DNA of 64,000 nt from Salinisphaera sp. G21_0 (GCF_017744115.1 NZ_JAGHQW010000019.1:35329-99328); one strand, 5' to 3'; shown: positions 43,694 to 53,475, counted from the stretch's first letter. Notes: generated by a model not told the origin, from the letters alone. Made by a program: numbers and translations.

Positions 43694-45508
43694 CTAAGGA
43701 CCAAAGTCAGAATCATCATCCTCAGAGTCAATGTCGCTGAAATCGGAAATATCCGCTATTGTTGAGTCTTCCTCTGATCCCTGGTCGACGGAGTCGATAC
43801 TGCTACTGAAGCTGACAGCGGAATCACGGCGCTCATGAACGCCACCTTTCAGATAGTCCTCCTGTTCAGAGATCAGCGCTGCCCGGTAATCTTCATCGGG
43901 ATCATCCACCCGGGCCATCTGTTCAAGACCCCTGACAAACTCTTCAGGATTGATTAACGAAGCTTTCATACTGGCTGCCACATGGGCCTTGGCATTGATA
44001 AAATTAGGATTTTTCGGACGGATTTTCCAGAGTGGATTTTGCTGGACTGCATAACCTCGATTCATCAGCTCACCCAGCACAGAGTGAAACTGCTCCTCAT
44101 TGAAAATCATGCAAATCCCTTCAGCCATATTTAATGAGGCTGGCAGAAAAGCGGTAATGGGATAATTGGCCTGCTCATCAGTGGCCAGACTGTGAGCATC
44201 AACATTATGATGAATAACCCGATGTTTTCTGCCCAATGCCCGTTCATAATAGCTAACCATATTCCGGGTTCGGTTTGACACATTTCCCATATCCGAGTCC
44301 TCCCTGAAGAAGGTCTGCCCGGATTCATCTTTTACCGAATAAAAATCGTTCTGCAGTTTTTTTTCCAATTGGTCGTAGTCAGCCAGTTTCTCCTGCAACA
44401 CCTCTTTGGATATTTCCCCGGCAGCAAAGGATTTCTTCACCCTCGACCGGTACTTGTCTACCTGCCGGATGACAACTTTGTCTGATACCAAAGGTATGGG
44501 TAGTCGGTCCAAACCCTCCAGATCCAGTTTCTCCAGGGGAAAAACCTCCATCAGAGGATCAATATCTGCGGTCATTGGCTGTACCGTGTCGCCAGGCTCT
44601 GTTGCCGGCTGCGCGATCACCATAACAGGCGCTGGAGATATATGATCAGCGTCGTAAGCAGCCCATTGGCCATCGGGTTCTCTGATCAACAGTTGGGTAT
44701 GTTCAGGCCCGTCACTGCGATTGCAGGCCCGTGTCTTGAAATAGAGACACTGGGCACCGTGTTCATTGATCTGTTCATTTCGTTGGTACAGATAGCCATT
44801 GCGCTCAAGCTCCTCAAGACGGGCCTGGCTAATTCTTAATGGCACAGCCTCGGCGTACTGGTTGCCTTTGCGATCGACCTCTTTCAGGCACTTTTCCGCC
44901 AGCTTACTGTACTTCTCTATTTTACTGTCCCTGTCCAGGGCCAGTTTGCTGTACTGCTGAAGCACCGGAATGGTACCTGCCTGAGCCCCCCAGTTACTGC
45001 TTTTAGCCTTGATCCTGAAATGCTTGGTGGGCCACCCTTCATCAATCAGGGTGCGGCAGACCGGTTCTACCGGTCGGGTAAACAGTGCTGCACCGCGGTT
45101 ATCAGCGGCCTCTTTCAGCCGACTCAGAAGATCATAAGGGATTCCCTGGAGGGAGTGCGCTGCAACCTGTTGCAGGCCGGTGATCACTTTGTCCCGGGAG
45201 GCATGTTCCGGTTCAGGGTCAGCCAGAGTGATCAATGATTCACTGAGTTTTTTTTGTGAGTCTATCCGTCTCACAGGCCTGTCACCGTTAACACCCTTGC
45301 TAATATGGTTATCACTGCCCTCAGTGATGGGGGAAACCTGCCGGGTATTGGCAAAAACACCCCGAGTGTTATCGTTGACCGGCCTTGGTGTATTTTCTTG
45401 AGCTGGATATTGAGTAGGTGTGTTTGTGGTAATTTTTTTGGCCATAGTATGCAGGCTTCCCCAGCTCATCCCTTTGCGAACGAAACTTTCAACGTTCTGC
45501 ATCGGCAA
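43694..45508 (-). CDS. exoY: ExoY/CyaA-family nucleotidyl cyclase toxin
   Basis: A 604-residue protein whose residues about 120-500 follow Pseudomonas ExoY in order. FTRPVEPVCRTLIDEG, then PTKHFRIKAKSSNWGAQAG (160-178), hold Lys162 and Lys169, which match the ATP-binding pair K58/K65 of CyaA. MTADIDPLM gives Asp315/Asp317 (CyaA D188/D190, metal ligands). FREDSDMGNVSNRTRNMV, LGRKHRVIHHN and EQANYPITAFLP match the ExoY C-terminal lobe with the H...N region. ExoY toxins are activated by host actin and make cGMP/cAMP. Extra here: a 110-residue N-terminus and an acidic Ser/Asp-rich tail (561-604). TTG 45508 has GGGAG 6 nt upstream; ATG 45502 is the alternative. Confidence 0.88.
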   Translation of the reverse strand: MPMQNVESFVRKGMSWGSLHTMAKKITTNTPTQYPAQENTPRPVNDNTRGVFANTRQVSPITEGSDNHISKGVNGDRPVRRIDSQKKLSESLITLADPEPEHASRDKVITGLQQVAAHSLQGIPYDLLSRLKEAADNRGAALFTRPVEPVCRTLIDEGWPTKHFRIKAKSSNWGAQAGTIPVLQQYSKLALDRDSKIEKYSKLAEKCLKEVDRKGNQYAEAVPLRISQARLEELERNGYLYQRNEQINEHGAQCLYFKTRACNRSDGPEHTQLLIREPDGQWAAYDADHISPAPVMVIAQPATEPGDTVQPMTADIDPLMEVFPLEKLDLEGLDRLPIPLVSDKVVIRQVDKYRSRVKKSFAAGEISKEVLQEKLADYDQLEKKLQNDFYSVKDESGQTFFREDSDMGNVSNRTRNMVSYYERALGRKHRVIHHNVDAHSLATDEQANYPITAFLPASLNMAEGICMIFNEEQFHSVLGELMNRGYAVQQNPLWKIRPKNPNFINAKAHVAASMKASLINPEEFVRGLEQMARVDDPDEDYRAALISEQEDYLKGGVHERRDSAVSFSSSIDSVDQGSEEDSTIADISDFSDIDSEDDDSDFGP

Positions 45509-45947
45509 TCTTTGCTCCCGTTAAAGGACAGGATATCCGCAAATTCGCATGTCCAGCATAGTTGGTGGTGAGGGTTTGTAATCTGAATTTTTTTGTCCAA
45601 TGAAAATGCCCCGCTTTGCAGGGCAAGCGCAGAGAAGTTTCCGGAAGAGATTGCGAAGCGTTTCCCGGTTTAGTTGCCCATTAGCGGTCATGGTTGGAGC
45701 GTTTGCCTGCTGGGGGCTGCTGATAGGTTTATGTTCAGCCCTGCGAAAGCCTGGCGGGGAAGTTCAACGGTCTGCTTCAAAGGCTTGTGTGATTCATATT
45801 TGTTCTATTGCTGAAGCTGCTTTTTCCTCGTTCCCACCCAGAGCGAGACTGTAGTGACACCTGAACCAACCGCTATGCAATGACCCTTGAGTGGGAAAGC
45901 CAGGGTCTTTCTTTTTGCTGGTTTCCCTTTTTGAACACATTCAAGAT
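45509..45947. other. Region without a credible gene
   Basis: About 440 bp between the cyclase and the next minus-strand gene. A plus-strand frame at 45600-45854 has no ribosome-binding site or homology. A decayed GTTCCCAC...GCGAG palindrome lies at about 45833-45850. Confidence 0.4.
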
Positions 45948-47273
45948 TCAAGGCCTGACACTGGCTTCCTCTCTCACCTTATGGAGATAGAGCTGCACCT
46001 CAATTTTTCCATAATCCACATGGCCATCATTATCGATAGTGGCAGTACGACTGAGCGAGATGCGAGATTGACTATCATATTTAAGCGGCTCACCATCAGT
46101 AGCTCCTGCCCCTCCCACAAGGGTTGGAATAGCGTTCATGCGGTAGGTGATGTCAGTGCTGTTGTCGTTACGTATCACATCGATAGCCAGCTCTGGGTTT
46201 TGTTGGGTTAGCAGACCCCAATCGGGCATCATCTCAAACAGAGTACCCTGGAGGCAGTAGAGCATATGATTAAGCTCGGTCTGGTTGATGTGGCTGAGTA
46301 TCTGCATCTGTGTTTCGATCGGTAGCCCATCAAGGCTACTGATAATCTCGCCTTCTAACGCCTGACGAACGTCTTTGGCGGCATCCGTCTCAGAATGAGC
46401 CATCTTGTGGCGGTATTCAGCGCATAGAGCACTATTGTCAAAGTTGACTCCATCGTTGTTGTGAATACGTACAGTGTTTCTGATCAAATCGACACCGATC
46501 TGGTTGGGGATGACAAGTAGACCTTGTTTATCTAAATCGGCTTTCATGGCGAGCATATCGCTTTCATGGCAGCTGTCACTGGGGATTCGCACCTTCCTTT
46601 CAATCTCAGCCGGTATGGCCAGATCCTCAAAAATATGGTCTGGAGCCTGCATGGTAGCAATAATCTTATCGTTGATTTTGTCCGCCATTTGACTGAGAAA
46701 GCGCTGGTTGTTATTTGGGTTGGAGCGAAAAATACCTTTGTGGACATTGGGCATGCGAACCAATTGCTCTTGCAGGTAGTCCCGAAATAAAGCCAGTTGC
46801 CGGGTCGTGCAGGGTGGATCACCCATCATCTCGAGTTCATCCATATAGGCGTTGATGAGGGCCTCAAGTTGCTGACACTGCTCTGGACTATTATGGGTCG
46901 TGTAGGTCAGATTTTTAGTTGCGGTCTGGATTTTCTCCTCGAGAATTATAAGCTGATCCTTCTCTTGTTTACTCTGTTTGAGGTCAGTGATCTTATGGGG
47001 CGAAGATAGGGTTATTTGGCGTTTCTCCAGGCCAAAATCTGCCCGCTTATTGGATAATGCATGATCAGCTTCGCCAATTGTTGGCTTAATCTTTTGGGGA
47101 ATTCGGCCTGCACTTGTGTTTTGAGGTTTCTCCAGATTGTTGTTGTTTGGTGGGATGGCTGGCTGACTCGGGTTGCTCTCATCGACCTTACTCATTGGCT
47201 TCATCCATGTGCTCTGTTGGGTATCTTCTGAAGTATAGGAAAGGGTGAAAGTCGCAGATGGAGCCAAAGACAA
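45948..47273 (-). CDS. Unknown effector-like protein (about 441 aa)
   Basis: A protein of up to 441 residues that I do not recognise. A polar, Pro/Asn-rich N-terminus (about 100 residues) precedes a coiled-coil-prone helix (LKQSKQEKDQLIILEEKIQ) and a mainly helical core (EALINAYMDELEMMG, LFRDYLQEQLVRMP). The C-terminal 80 residues look strand-rich. The longest start is a TTG at 47273; ATGs at 47204 and 47195 are alternatives, none with a strong ribosome-binding site. It lies upstream of the ExoY-like gene on the same strand, but 440 bp separates them. An effector is possible from the overall style only. Confidence 0.5.
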   Translation of the reverse strand: MSLAPSATFTLSYTSEDTQQSTWMKPMSKVDESNPSQPAIPPNNNNLEKPQNTSAGRIPQKIKPTIGEADHALSNKRADFGLEKRQITLSSPHKITDLKQSKQEKDQLIILEEKIQTATKNLTYTTHNSPEQCQQLEALINAYMDELEMMGDPPCTTRQLALFRDYLQEQLVRMPNVHKGIFRSNPNNNQRFLSQMADKINDKIIATMQAPDHIFEDLAIPAEIERKVRIPSDSCHESDMLAMKADLDKQGLLVIPNQIGVDLIRNTVRIHNNDGVNFDNSALCAEYRHKMAHSETDAAKDVRQALEGEIISSLDGLPIETQMQILSHINQTELNHMLYCLQGTLFEMMPDWGLLTQQNPELAIDVIRNDNSTDITYRMNAIPTLVGGAGATDGEPLKYDSQSRISLSRTATIDNDGHVDYGKIEVQLYLHKVREEASVRP

Positions 47274-47331
47274 CGGGACATATCTCTCGGTCGACCATCC
47301 CGGAGACTGGCCAGCAGCAATATATTGATAA

Positions 47332-47541
47332 GACAGTGAACGGAAAACGCTTTCTGAAATATCCCATAAACAGCAACGGAAACCTGCACGGGCGCTTGGG
47401 TTTTACCAGGCGAGTTATGAATCTACCGAGGCAGCGATCTGTGGGGCTTTTGCATCCGGCAGTTATACCCAGAAAGCGATTGCCAATTATTTTGGCCTCC
47501 AGGGCTCCGGGGTTGTTTTTGTAACGTCAGGGTTTCAGTAA
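47332..47541 (+). pseudogene. C-terminal remnant of a transposase
   Basis: An open frame from 47332 to a TAA at 47539 reads ...QQRKPARALGFYQASYE followed by ESTEAAICGAFASGSYTQKA and IANYFGLQGSG. A (Y)ASGxYTxxxIAxYFGL ending is typical of the helix-turn-helix tail of REP-associated/IS200-like transposases. No start codon or catalytic region precedes it and the frame is closed upstream at 47329-47331. It is a dead fragment. Confidence 0.5.
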
Positions 47542-47753
47542 TGGAAGCGGCGCTGGAGTATGAACAGGTTATCATTGCTGAAGGTGTATACTAGCCTATG
47601 TTCCTGATCAATCCTGCGCGACCAGAATCCTGAAAAGTTACCTTTCAGAGGCTCAGGTTTTCCTGTTCCTTCAAAAGGGGTACGCATACATTCTTTAATG
47701 AGCTTTCTTAGTTTCCTGGCTTTTGGTTTGTCGTTGTTGAGCATCATTAACAA
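47535..47753 (-). pseudogene. yoeB: YoeB toxin remnant, N-terminus deleted
   Basis: The last 65 residues are a good YoeB/Txe match: KARKLRKLIKECMRTPFEG, GKPEPLKGNFSGFWSRRID, EHRLVYTF and a final FHY. The catalytic C-terminal half (Glu, Arg, terminal His region) is intact. The first 15-20 residues of a normal 84-residue YoeB are missing and the upstream codons (MLMML) belong to the neighbouring antitoxin in another frame. An internal deletion therefore fused the two genes. Confidence 0.75.
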
Positions 47754-47823
47754 CGCTGTCCAGTACCGCTTTGAGATTTTTTCTCATTTCTGTGTAGGAA
47801 ACTACATTCATTTTATTTTCCAT
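47695..47823 (-). pseudogene. yefM: YefM antitoxin remnant, C-terminus deleted
   Basis: From ATG 47823 (or 47811) the frame reads MNVVSYTEMRKNLKAVLDSV, the conserved N-terminus of YefM, then runs into yoeB sequence in the wrong frame and stops at 47695. The DNA-binding N-terminal half remains and the toxin-binding tail is gone. With the truncated yoeB this marks a collapsed module. Confidence 0.75.
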
Positions 47824-47828
47824 ATACC

Positions 47829-47846
47829 TGTACGTAATAGGGTACA
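47829..47846. promoter_or_regulatory. TGTAC/GTACA operator-like repeat of the yefM-yoeB remnant
   Basis: TGTAC (47829-47833) and GTACA (47842-47846) lie 6 bp before the yefM ATG. TGTACA palindromes are the known YefM-YoeB operator core in E. coli. This copy is split by 8 nt. Confidence 0.45.
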
Positions 47847-48198
47847 AGTATGATTAGCTCTTGTTATTTGGCAAGAAAATCCGGGTCTTAATCCCAATGG
47901 CACTGGCTCCTGATGACCTTAACTCTTTTCAGGCCTGTTACCGAAAAATCCTTTTGGCTGGTTTTCGTCGCGATATCAACGTGGCAACCCGGCTATATCT
48001 GGTCATATACGTATGCCCGTGCAATTAAATGCTGATAAGGCGGGCAGATATAAGGGTGTATAAAACTTGCGTATGAATGGCGGAGTGGTAGGATTGCCGC
48101 CATTTTAGTTGCTCAGCCTCCTGCAGCAGACAGATTTAAAAGTGTGTACAAATATGTGTACGAAAAAAATTCAAAGATTTTGAAAGGCGGAATAAGTT
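47847..48198. other. Upstream region of typA
   Basis: About 350 bp with the typA promoter presumably in its A+T-rich right end (TGTGTACAAATATGTGTAC repeats at about 48142-48161). No gene is seen. Confidence 0.35.
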
Positions 48199-50016
48199 TT
48201 GGAAATTAATAAGTTAAGAAACGTTGCCATTATCGCCCACGTAGACCATGGCAAGACTACGCTGGTGGATAAGCTGCTGCAGCAGTCAGGTACTCTGGGT
48301 CGTAAGGACCAGGGTGCTGAGCGTATCATGGACTCCAATGACCAGGAAAAAGAGCGTGGCATTACCATCCTGGCCAAGAACACCGCGATTGAGTGGCAAG
48401 ATTTCCATATCAATATCGTTGATACCCCGGGACACGCTGACTTCGGTGGTGAAGTTGAGCGGGTGCTCTCCATGGTTGACTCGGTTCTGCTGCTGGTGGA
48501 TGCCGTTGATGGTCCGATGCCACAGACCCGCTTTGTGACCCAGAAGGCCTTTGAGCAGGGCCTGAGCCCGATTGTGGTGATCAACAAGGTTGATCGTCCG
48601 GGCGCTCGCCCTGACTGGGTTATGGATCAGGTGTTTGATCTGTTTGATCGTCTGGGCGCTACGGATGAGCAGCTGGACTTCCCGGTGATTTACGCCTCCG
48701 CACTGAACGGTGTTGCCGGTGATGACCCGGACAACCTGGCTGATGATATGACGCCGCTGTTTGAGATGATTACTGAGCGTGTGCCTGCACCACCGGTCAA
48801 TGTTGACGGTCCTTTACAGATGCAGATCAGTGCCCTGGATTACAACAGCTACGTCGGAGTTATCGGTATTGGCCGTATTACCCGTGGTGTACTGAAGCCT
48901 GGTCAGCAGATTGTGCTGGTGGATCGTGACAACAAGCAGCGTAAGGCCAAAGTGCAGCAGGTCATGGGGCATCTGGGGCTGGAGCGTGTTGAAGTGGCGG
49001 AAGCCCGTGCCGGTGATATTGTCTGCATTACCGGTATTGATAAGCTGAACATTTCTGACACGATCTGTGACCCTGAACGTCCGGAAATGCTGCCGCCGCT
49101 GACGGTTGATGAGCCAACAGTCAGCATGACCTTCCAGGTGAATGACTCTCCGTTTGCTGGTCAGGATGGCAAATTCGTTACCTCCCGTAATATCCGTGAG
49201 CGTCTTGATCGCGAACTGATCTCAAACGTAGCGTTGCGTGTTGAGCAGGGCGATGATGCGGATAAGTTCAAGGTGTCCGGCCGTGGCGAGCTTCATTTGT
49301 CCGTTCTGATTGAAACCATGCGCCGGGAAGGGTTTGAGCTGGCGGTTTCCCGTCCACAGGTGGTGGTAAAGGAAATTGACGGCGTTAAGCAGGAACCCTT
49401 TGAGCACGTAGTGGTGGACATTGAAGAACAGCACCAGGGGCCGGTTATGGAAGAGCTTGGCCAGCGTCGTGCTGAACTGAAAGATATGGTGCCGGATGGT
49501 AAAGGCCGCGTGCGTCTTGACTTCATTATGCCGGCCCGTGGTCTGATCGGTTTCCGTTCCCAGTTCCTGACCATGACTTCAGGTAGCGGTATCCTGACCT
49601 CCATCTTCGATCACTACGGCGAAGTCAAGGGTGGGGAAGTCGGCCAGCGCAACAACGGGGTTCTTATCTCCATGGTGAATGGCAAGGTGCTGGCCTATGC
49701 GTTGTTCAGCTTGCAGGAGCGTGGCCGTCTGTTCATTAACCCTAACGTCGATGTCTATGAAGGCCAGATTATCGGGCTGCACAGTCGCGATAACGATTTG
49801 ACGGTAAACCCGACTAAAGCCAAGCAGCTGACGAACATTCGTGCGGCAGGTACCGATGAGAATATCATTCTGACACCGCCGGTTCGCCACTCTCTGGAGC
49901 AGGCCCTGGAGTTTATTGATGATGATGAGCTGGTTGAGGTGACGCCCAACTACATCCGTATTCGCAAAAAGTTCCTGAAGGAACATGAGCGTAAGCGTGC
50001 AAGTCGTTCGAAGTAA
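48199..50016 (+). CDS. typA: Translational GTPase TypA/BipA
   Basis: A 605-residue GTPase. AHVDHGKTT (G1), [15 protein letters not shown] (G3) and NKVDRPGAR (G4) are present, followed by EF-G-like domains and the BipA-specific C-terminus ([16 protein letters not shown], then a Lys/Arg-rich tail). BipA aids 50S assembly at low temperature and stress responses. The start is a TTG at 48199, which matches the family start ([14 protein letters not shown]) and has AAAGGCGG upstream. Confidence 0.97.
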   Translation: MEINKLRNVAIIAHVDHGKTTLVDKLLQQSGTLGRKDQGAERIMDSNDQEKERGITILAKNTAIEWQDFHINIVDTPGHADFGGEVERVLSMVDSVLLLVDAVDGPMPQTRFVTQKAFEQGLSPIVVINKVDRPGARPDWVMDQVFDLFDRLGATDEQLDFPVIYASALNGVAGDDPDNLADDMTPLFEMITERVPAPPVNVDGPLQMQISALDYNSYVGVIGIGRITRGVLKPGQQIVLVDRDNKQRKAKVQQVMGHLGLERVEVAEARAGDIVCITGIDKLNISDTICDPERPEMLPPLTVDEPTVSMTFQVNDSPFAGQDGKFVTSRNIRERLDRELISNVALRVEQGDDADKFKVSGRGELHLSVLIETMRREGFELAVSRPQVVVKEIDGVKQEPFEHVVVDIEEQHQGPVMEELGQRRAELKDMVPDGKGRVRLDFIMPARGLIGFRSQFLTMTSGSGILTSIFDHYGEVKGGEVGQRNNGVLISMVNGKVLAYALFSLQERGRLFINPNVDVYEGQIIGLHSRDNDLTVNPTKAKQLTNIRAAGTDENIILTPPVRHSLEQALEFIDDDELVEVTPNYIRIRKKFLKEHERKRASRSK

Positions 50017-50045
50017 TACTGGCGAATAACTGAAATACTGTATGC

Positions 50046-50073
50046 AAAACCCCACTTAGTGTGGGGTTTTTTT
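50046..50073 (+). terminator. Rho-independent terminator of typA
   Basis: AAAACCCCAC-TTAGT-GTGGGGTTTT with seven T in all after the G run. It overlaps the stop codon of the convergent gene by two bases. Confidence 0.93.
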
Positions 50074-51154
50074 ATGGCCCTAACCAGGGGTTGCCGGGGT
50101 ATGGGACCGTGGTCGTTAGCTGAGTTATAATCGCTGCAATAACAAGGCATGCCACAAAGGTATAACCCGGTGATGCTATCCAGCCTTCCAGAAAGTGAGG
50201 GTTACGTTTTCCCTCCGCTAAAAAGTGTCTTTTCTTTTCATGTTTGACCCGTTTGCTTTTATCTGCCTTGTAGCGCTGTCGCATTTGTTCAATGTCGGAT
50301 GTTGTCAGGGGAGATACCGGGGGCCTGTTGCTTTTCTGGCTCAGTCGGTGAGAGACCAGAAAGCCGTATTCCAGCGGTGAGGTGAGTAATATGACCGGGT
50401 TGATGTGCGGGTTGTCGTAGAGTTCAGGAATGGTTGCAAACAGGTCTTCACCATTGTCCAGAACCACTGCTGGCGAGGACGTCAGATCGGTGCTGACGGG
50501 CCCCGGACCCAGTACTTTGCTGGTGGCTATTCGGTTGTGGCTGATATCGATATCAACAATATACAGATTCGCTGACAGGGCGATGCATTGCAAAACAGCA
50601 TGCCGCTTCTCCTTAACCCCCTTGAAGCTCTCCAGCATTAACATTTCCGGGCAAACCCGGGTGTTGCTAATGGTGGTTCTGGTTAATAGTTCAAACAGCT
50701 TGTTATAGAGCTCGTCATCATGGGCGAGATGCTTATCCAATTCCGTGTGATGGCTCAACCAGACCGCAAGGTCATCCTTGCTCTGCTCAAGGATGAACGT
50801 TTCAAAGACGTTTTTCTCTTTTTTATTTAAATCCAATGCTGGCTGAAGCAGTTGATTCAGCTCATCATCCGCCGTTCTGCCTGCCGAAATAAGCAGTTGT
50901 GAAAGATATAGATAAAATTGTTCGGGTCGACAGGTATGCAGGGCTTGTAAAGCCGTCAGGGTATATTGCCAGCGATCATGCTGTTGGGTTTCAGGATTGG
51001 TCGAGTAAATCTTAAAGCCCGTCCTGGCTACCCATTGCTGAATCATTATTTGATCATCATCAGAGAAGTACCGGGATGCTCTGGCGGGTATTGCCATTAA
51101 GATGATCAAAAAGACCACAATTGTTTTAATTACTTTTCCAGGTTGGTATTTCAT
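50072..51154 (-). CDS. Unknown secreted or membrane-anchored protein (360 aa)
   Basis: A 360-residue protein with an N-terminal signal (KTIVVFLIILMAIPARA, cleavage after ARA likely) and a C-terminal hydrophobic helix (FVACLVIAAIITQL). The body is about 270 residues of mixed helices and strands, with a Lys/Arg-rich stretch (KADKSKRVKHEKKRHF) before the final helix. The topology suggests a periplasmic domain anchored by its C-terminus. I do not recognise the family. It is convergent with typA. Confidence 0.55.
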   Translation of the reverse strand: MKYQPGKVIKTIVVFLIILMAIPARASRYFSDDDQIMIQQWVARTGFKIYSTNPETQQHDRWQYTLTALQALHTCRPEQFYLYLSQLLISAGRTADDELNQLLQPALDLNKKEKNVFETFILEQSKDDLAVWLSHHTELDKHLAHDDELYNKLFELLTRTTISNTRVCPEMLMLESFKGVKEKRHAVLQCIALSANLYIVDIDISHNRIATSKVLGPGPVSTDLTSSPAVVLDNGEDLFATIPELYDNPHINPVILLTSPLEYGFLVSHRLSQKSNRPPVSPLTTSDIEQMRQRYKADKSKRVKHEKKRHFLAEGKRNPHFLEGWIASPGYTFVACLVIAAIITQLTTTVPYPGNPWLGP

Positions 51155-51381
51155 ATTCTTCGGGCTGTTGCTGTTTTATTACCCTCTCCTGAGAGGTCGG
51201 TGTACGTAGCTGAATGGCGTGGTGTTATCAGTAGAGGAATGTTTATATTCTAAGTCTCAGACAGGTTGTCGCCGAATTAGTTCAAGTTATGTTTTTAAAA
51301 GTGACGACGTGCCCTTTGCCGCAATAACCGTTTAAGGTTAAGGTTAGGCATTGTTCTGGTGTTTTCCTGAAAGGATTTTCC

Positions 51382-52335
51382 ATGCGCACCCTGTATCCCG
51401 CCATCAAACCCTACGCTACCCGGCACCTGCAAGTTGATGATATTCATGAGATATACATTGAAGAGTGTGGTTCTCAGGATGGGATACCGGTTCTTTTCGT
51501 GCATGGTGGACCGGGTGCCGGTTGTACAGAGCAGGATCGCCGTTTTTTTGATCCGGAAAAGTATCGGATTATTCTTTTTGATCAGAGGGGTAGTGGCCGC
51601 TCCAGACCCCATGCTGAACTGGAGCACAACAATACCACTGCGCTGATTGCAGATATGGAGCTGATTCGCGAAAACCTGGAGGTTGAGCGATGGCTGGTAT
51701 TTGGTGGCTCCTGGGGCTCAACACTTTCGTTGCTCTATGCCCAGGCGCACCCGAAGCGTGTGTCAGGATTGGTTCTCAGGGGAGTTTTTCTTTCCCGGCA
51801 ACAGGATCTTGACTGGCTTTATAAAGAGGGAGCCAGCAGAGTATTTCCGGATCACTGGGCGCACTTCCTGGAGCTGATACCGGAAGGTGAACGAGGCGAT
51901 CTTCTGGAAGCTTATTATCAGCGGCTGTTTGGCGAGGATGAATTGGCCAGAATGAATGCTGCCAAGCACTGGTCTTTATGGGAGGGCAATACGGCAACCT
52001 TGCGACCCAACCATGAACTGGTGGATCATTTTGCTGATCCACACCTGGCCTTATCCCTTTCGCGGATAGAGTGTCATTACTTTAAACATAAGTCCTTCAT
52101 TAACCCGAATCAGATTATAGAGAAGATGAATCTGATATCAGCCATTCCCGGCGTGATCGTGCATGGGCGTTATGACATGATCTGTCCGCTGGATAATGCC
52201 CAGGCGCTTGCGGATCACTGGCCGCAGGCAGATTTGCAGATTATCCGGGATGCCGGTCATGCCTCCTGTGAACCGGGCATTGTCGATGCACTGGTCAGGG
52301 CAACGGATGATTTTGCCCGAAGATTGGCTCCATAA
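51382..52335 (+). CDS. pip: Proline iminopeptidase
   Basis: A 317-residue alpha/beta hydrolase that removes N-terminal proline from peptides. VHGGPGAGC is the oxyanion loop, DQRGSGRS a family signature, and GGSWGSTL contains the nucleophilic Ser. [10 protein letters not shown] supplies the Asp and [10 protein letters not shown] the His. Length is typical of the S33 family. AAGGA lies 7 nt before the ATG. dtd follows 38 bp downstream, so the two probably form an operon. Confidence 0.94.
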   Translation: MRTLYPAIKPYATRHLQVDDIHEIYIEECGSQDGIPVLFVHGGPGAGCTEQDRRFFDPEKYRIILFDQRGSGRSRPHAELEHNNTTALIADMELIRENLEVERWLVFGGSWGSTLSLLYAQAHPKRVSGLVLRGVFLSRQQDLDWLYKEGASRVFPDHWAHFLELIPEGERGDLLEAYYQRLFGEDELARMNAAKHWSLWEGNTATLRPNHELVDHFADPHLALSLSRIECHYFKHKSFINPNQIIEKMNLISAIPGVIVHGRYDMICPLDNAQALADHWPQADLQIIRDAGHASCEPGIVDALVRATDDFARRLAP

Positions 52336-52373
52336 AAGCAGGGCGTATTGGAAAAACAACTCGAGATGTATCG

Positions 52374-52811
52374 ATGAAAGGTTTGATTCAGCGGGTCAGT
52401 CATGCCAGCGTGGTGGTGGATGGGGAAACGGTTGGAGAAATCGGTTCCGGCATTCTTCTGTTGCTGGGTGTCGAAAAAGGGGATGACCTGGCTCTGGCGG
52501 ATAAACTGCTGGAAAAAGTGTTGAAATATCGAATTTTCAGTGATGATCAGGGCAAGATGAACCTTGGTTTGCGCGATGTGGGGGGCGGCCTGCTTATTGT
52601 TTCCCAGTTCACCCTGGTTGCCGATACCCGTAAGGGATTGCGCCCGGGTTTCAGCGCCGGTGCCTCTCCTGAGCAGGGAGAAAAGCTATATCACTACTTT
52701 GTTGAGCGGGCTGAAGCTCTGCATCACAATGTTGCCACCGGCCGCTTTGGTGCAGATATGAAAGTTTCCTTGCTCAATGATGGGCCGGTGACGTTTCTGC
52801 TGGAGTCTTAG
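52374..52811 (+). CDS. dtd: D-aminoacyl-tRNA deacylase
   Basis: A 145-residue enzyme that hydrolyses D-aminoacyl-tRNAs (and glycyl-tRNA-Ala). [16 protein letters not shown] and [13 protein letters not shown] are the two active-site motifs (SQFTL and NxGPVT). [18 protein letters not shown] is the standard start. It is in an operon with pip and is followed by a strong terminator. Confidence 0.97.
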   Translation: MKGLIQRVSHASVVVDGETVGEIGSGILLLLGVEKGDDLALADKLLEKVLKYRIFSDDQGKMNLGLRDVGGGLLIVSQFTLVADTRKGLRPGFSAGASPEQGEKLYHYFVERAEALHHNVATGRFGADMKVSLLNDGPVTFLLES

Positions 52812-52832
52812 CGTCAAATACCGAAAAACAGA

Positions 52833-52876
52833 ATGGATCATCAAGCCCGGTAACAGGCTGATGATCCATGTTTTTT
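52833..52876 (+). terminator. Rho-independent terminator of pip-dtd
   Basis: ATGGATCATCA-a-GCC pairs with GGCTGATGATCCAT with one bulged A, followed by six T. It overlaps the 3' end region of the convergent unknown gene. Confidence 0.85.
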
Positions 52877-52878
52877 GG

Positions 52879-53475
52879 CTACAGTGCAGCATTATCATCC
52901 CCGGAAGCATCTGTTTCGACCGTTTTGAATACCTCCATTTCAAACTCAGGCTTGCCATTGAGGGGAAGCAGGGATGGCATGCCTTCAGCATCTTCCTTGT
53001 TGAAGAAACAGTAAGTTGACTCATCAACAGGGGGGGGCTCGTAGGTGTAATTCACATAGCCCTCTTTCACTCCTTCAAGTTCCACATCTTCAGCTTCCAA
53101 TCGCGTCGGGTCAAAGTCGCTTTTGTCAAGCTCGGCCAGATAACGCTGATGGTAGAAGTATGGAGTAATTTTATCGGCAATCGCTACAGGCCCCGGGCTT
53201 ACTGCTGCAAGGCCGGAAAATATCACCTGGCCGGCAGGGTAATAGTATGGGCCAAAAAACGCATTTGCTGTTAGACAGCAAAGCCGCTTTGCAAAATAGC
53301 CAGTAACTGTATAGTCGACAACAGCTTTAACAGCCCTGGGGCCAAACTGTACAGTTATACCTCCGCCAATACGTCCAGCTATATACATGGCTAAGGGTCG
53401 AGACACGGGCTCGGAAGAACCGATAAGCCTCTTGGTAAATCGGACTATTCCGTTTGTTATGGCAGAACCACTCAT
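52879..53475 (-). CDS. Unknown protein with Gly/Ala-rich hydrophobic N-terminal half
   Basis: A 198-residue protein with an excellent ribosome-binding site (AAGGAGG, 6 nt before the ATG). Residues about 25-105 are moderately hydrophobic and rich in Gly, Ala and aromatic residues (AMYIAGRIGGGITVQFG, YYYPAGQVIFSGLAAV), which may give one or two membrane-inserting segments. The C-terminal 85 residues are acidic. I do not recognise it. It has no signal peptide and is monocistronic. Confidence 0.55.
   Translation of the reverse strand: MSGSAITNGIVRFTKRLIGSSEPVSRPLAMYIAGRIGGGITVQFGPRAVKAVVDYTVTGYFAKRLCCLTANAFFGPYYYPAGQVIFSGLAAVSPGPVAIADKITPYFYHQRYLAELDKSDFDPTRLEAEDVELEGVKEGYVNYTYEPPPVDESTYCFFNKEDAEGMPSLLPLNGKPEFEMEVFKTVETDASGDDNAAL

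Noticed and set aside
45600..45854. 84-codon plus-strand ORF
   Set aside because: No ribosome-binding site, basic low-complexity product, and its end lies in a decayed palindromic repeat.
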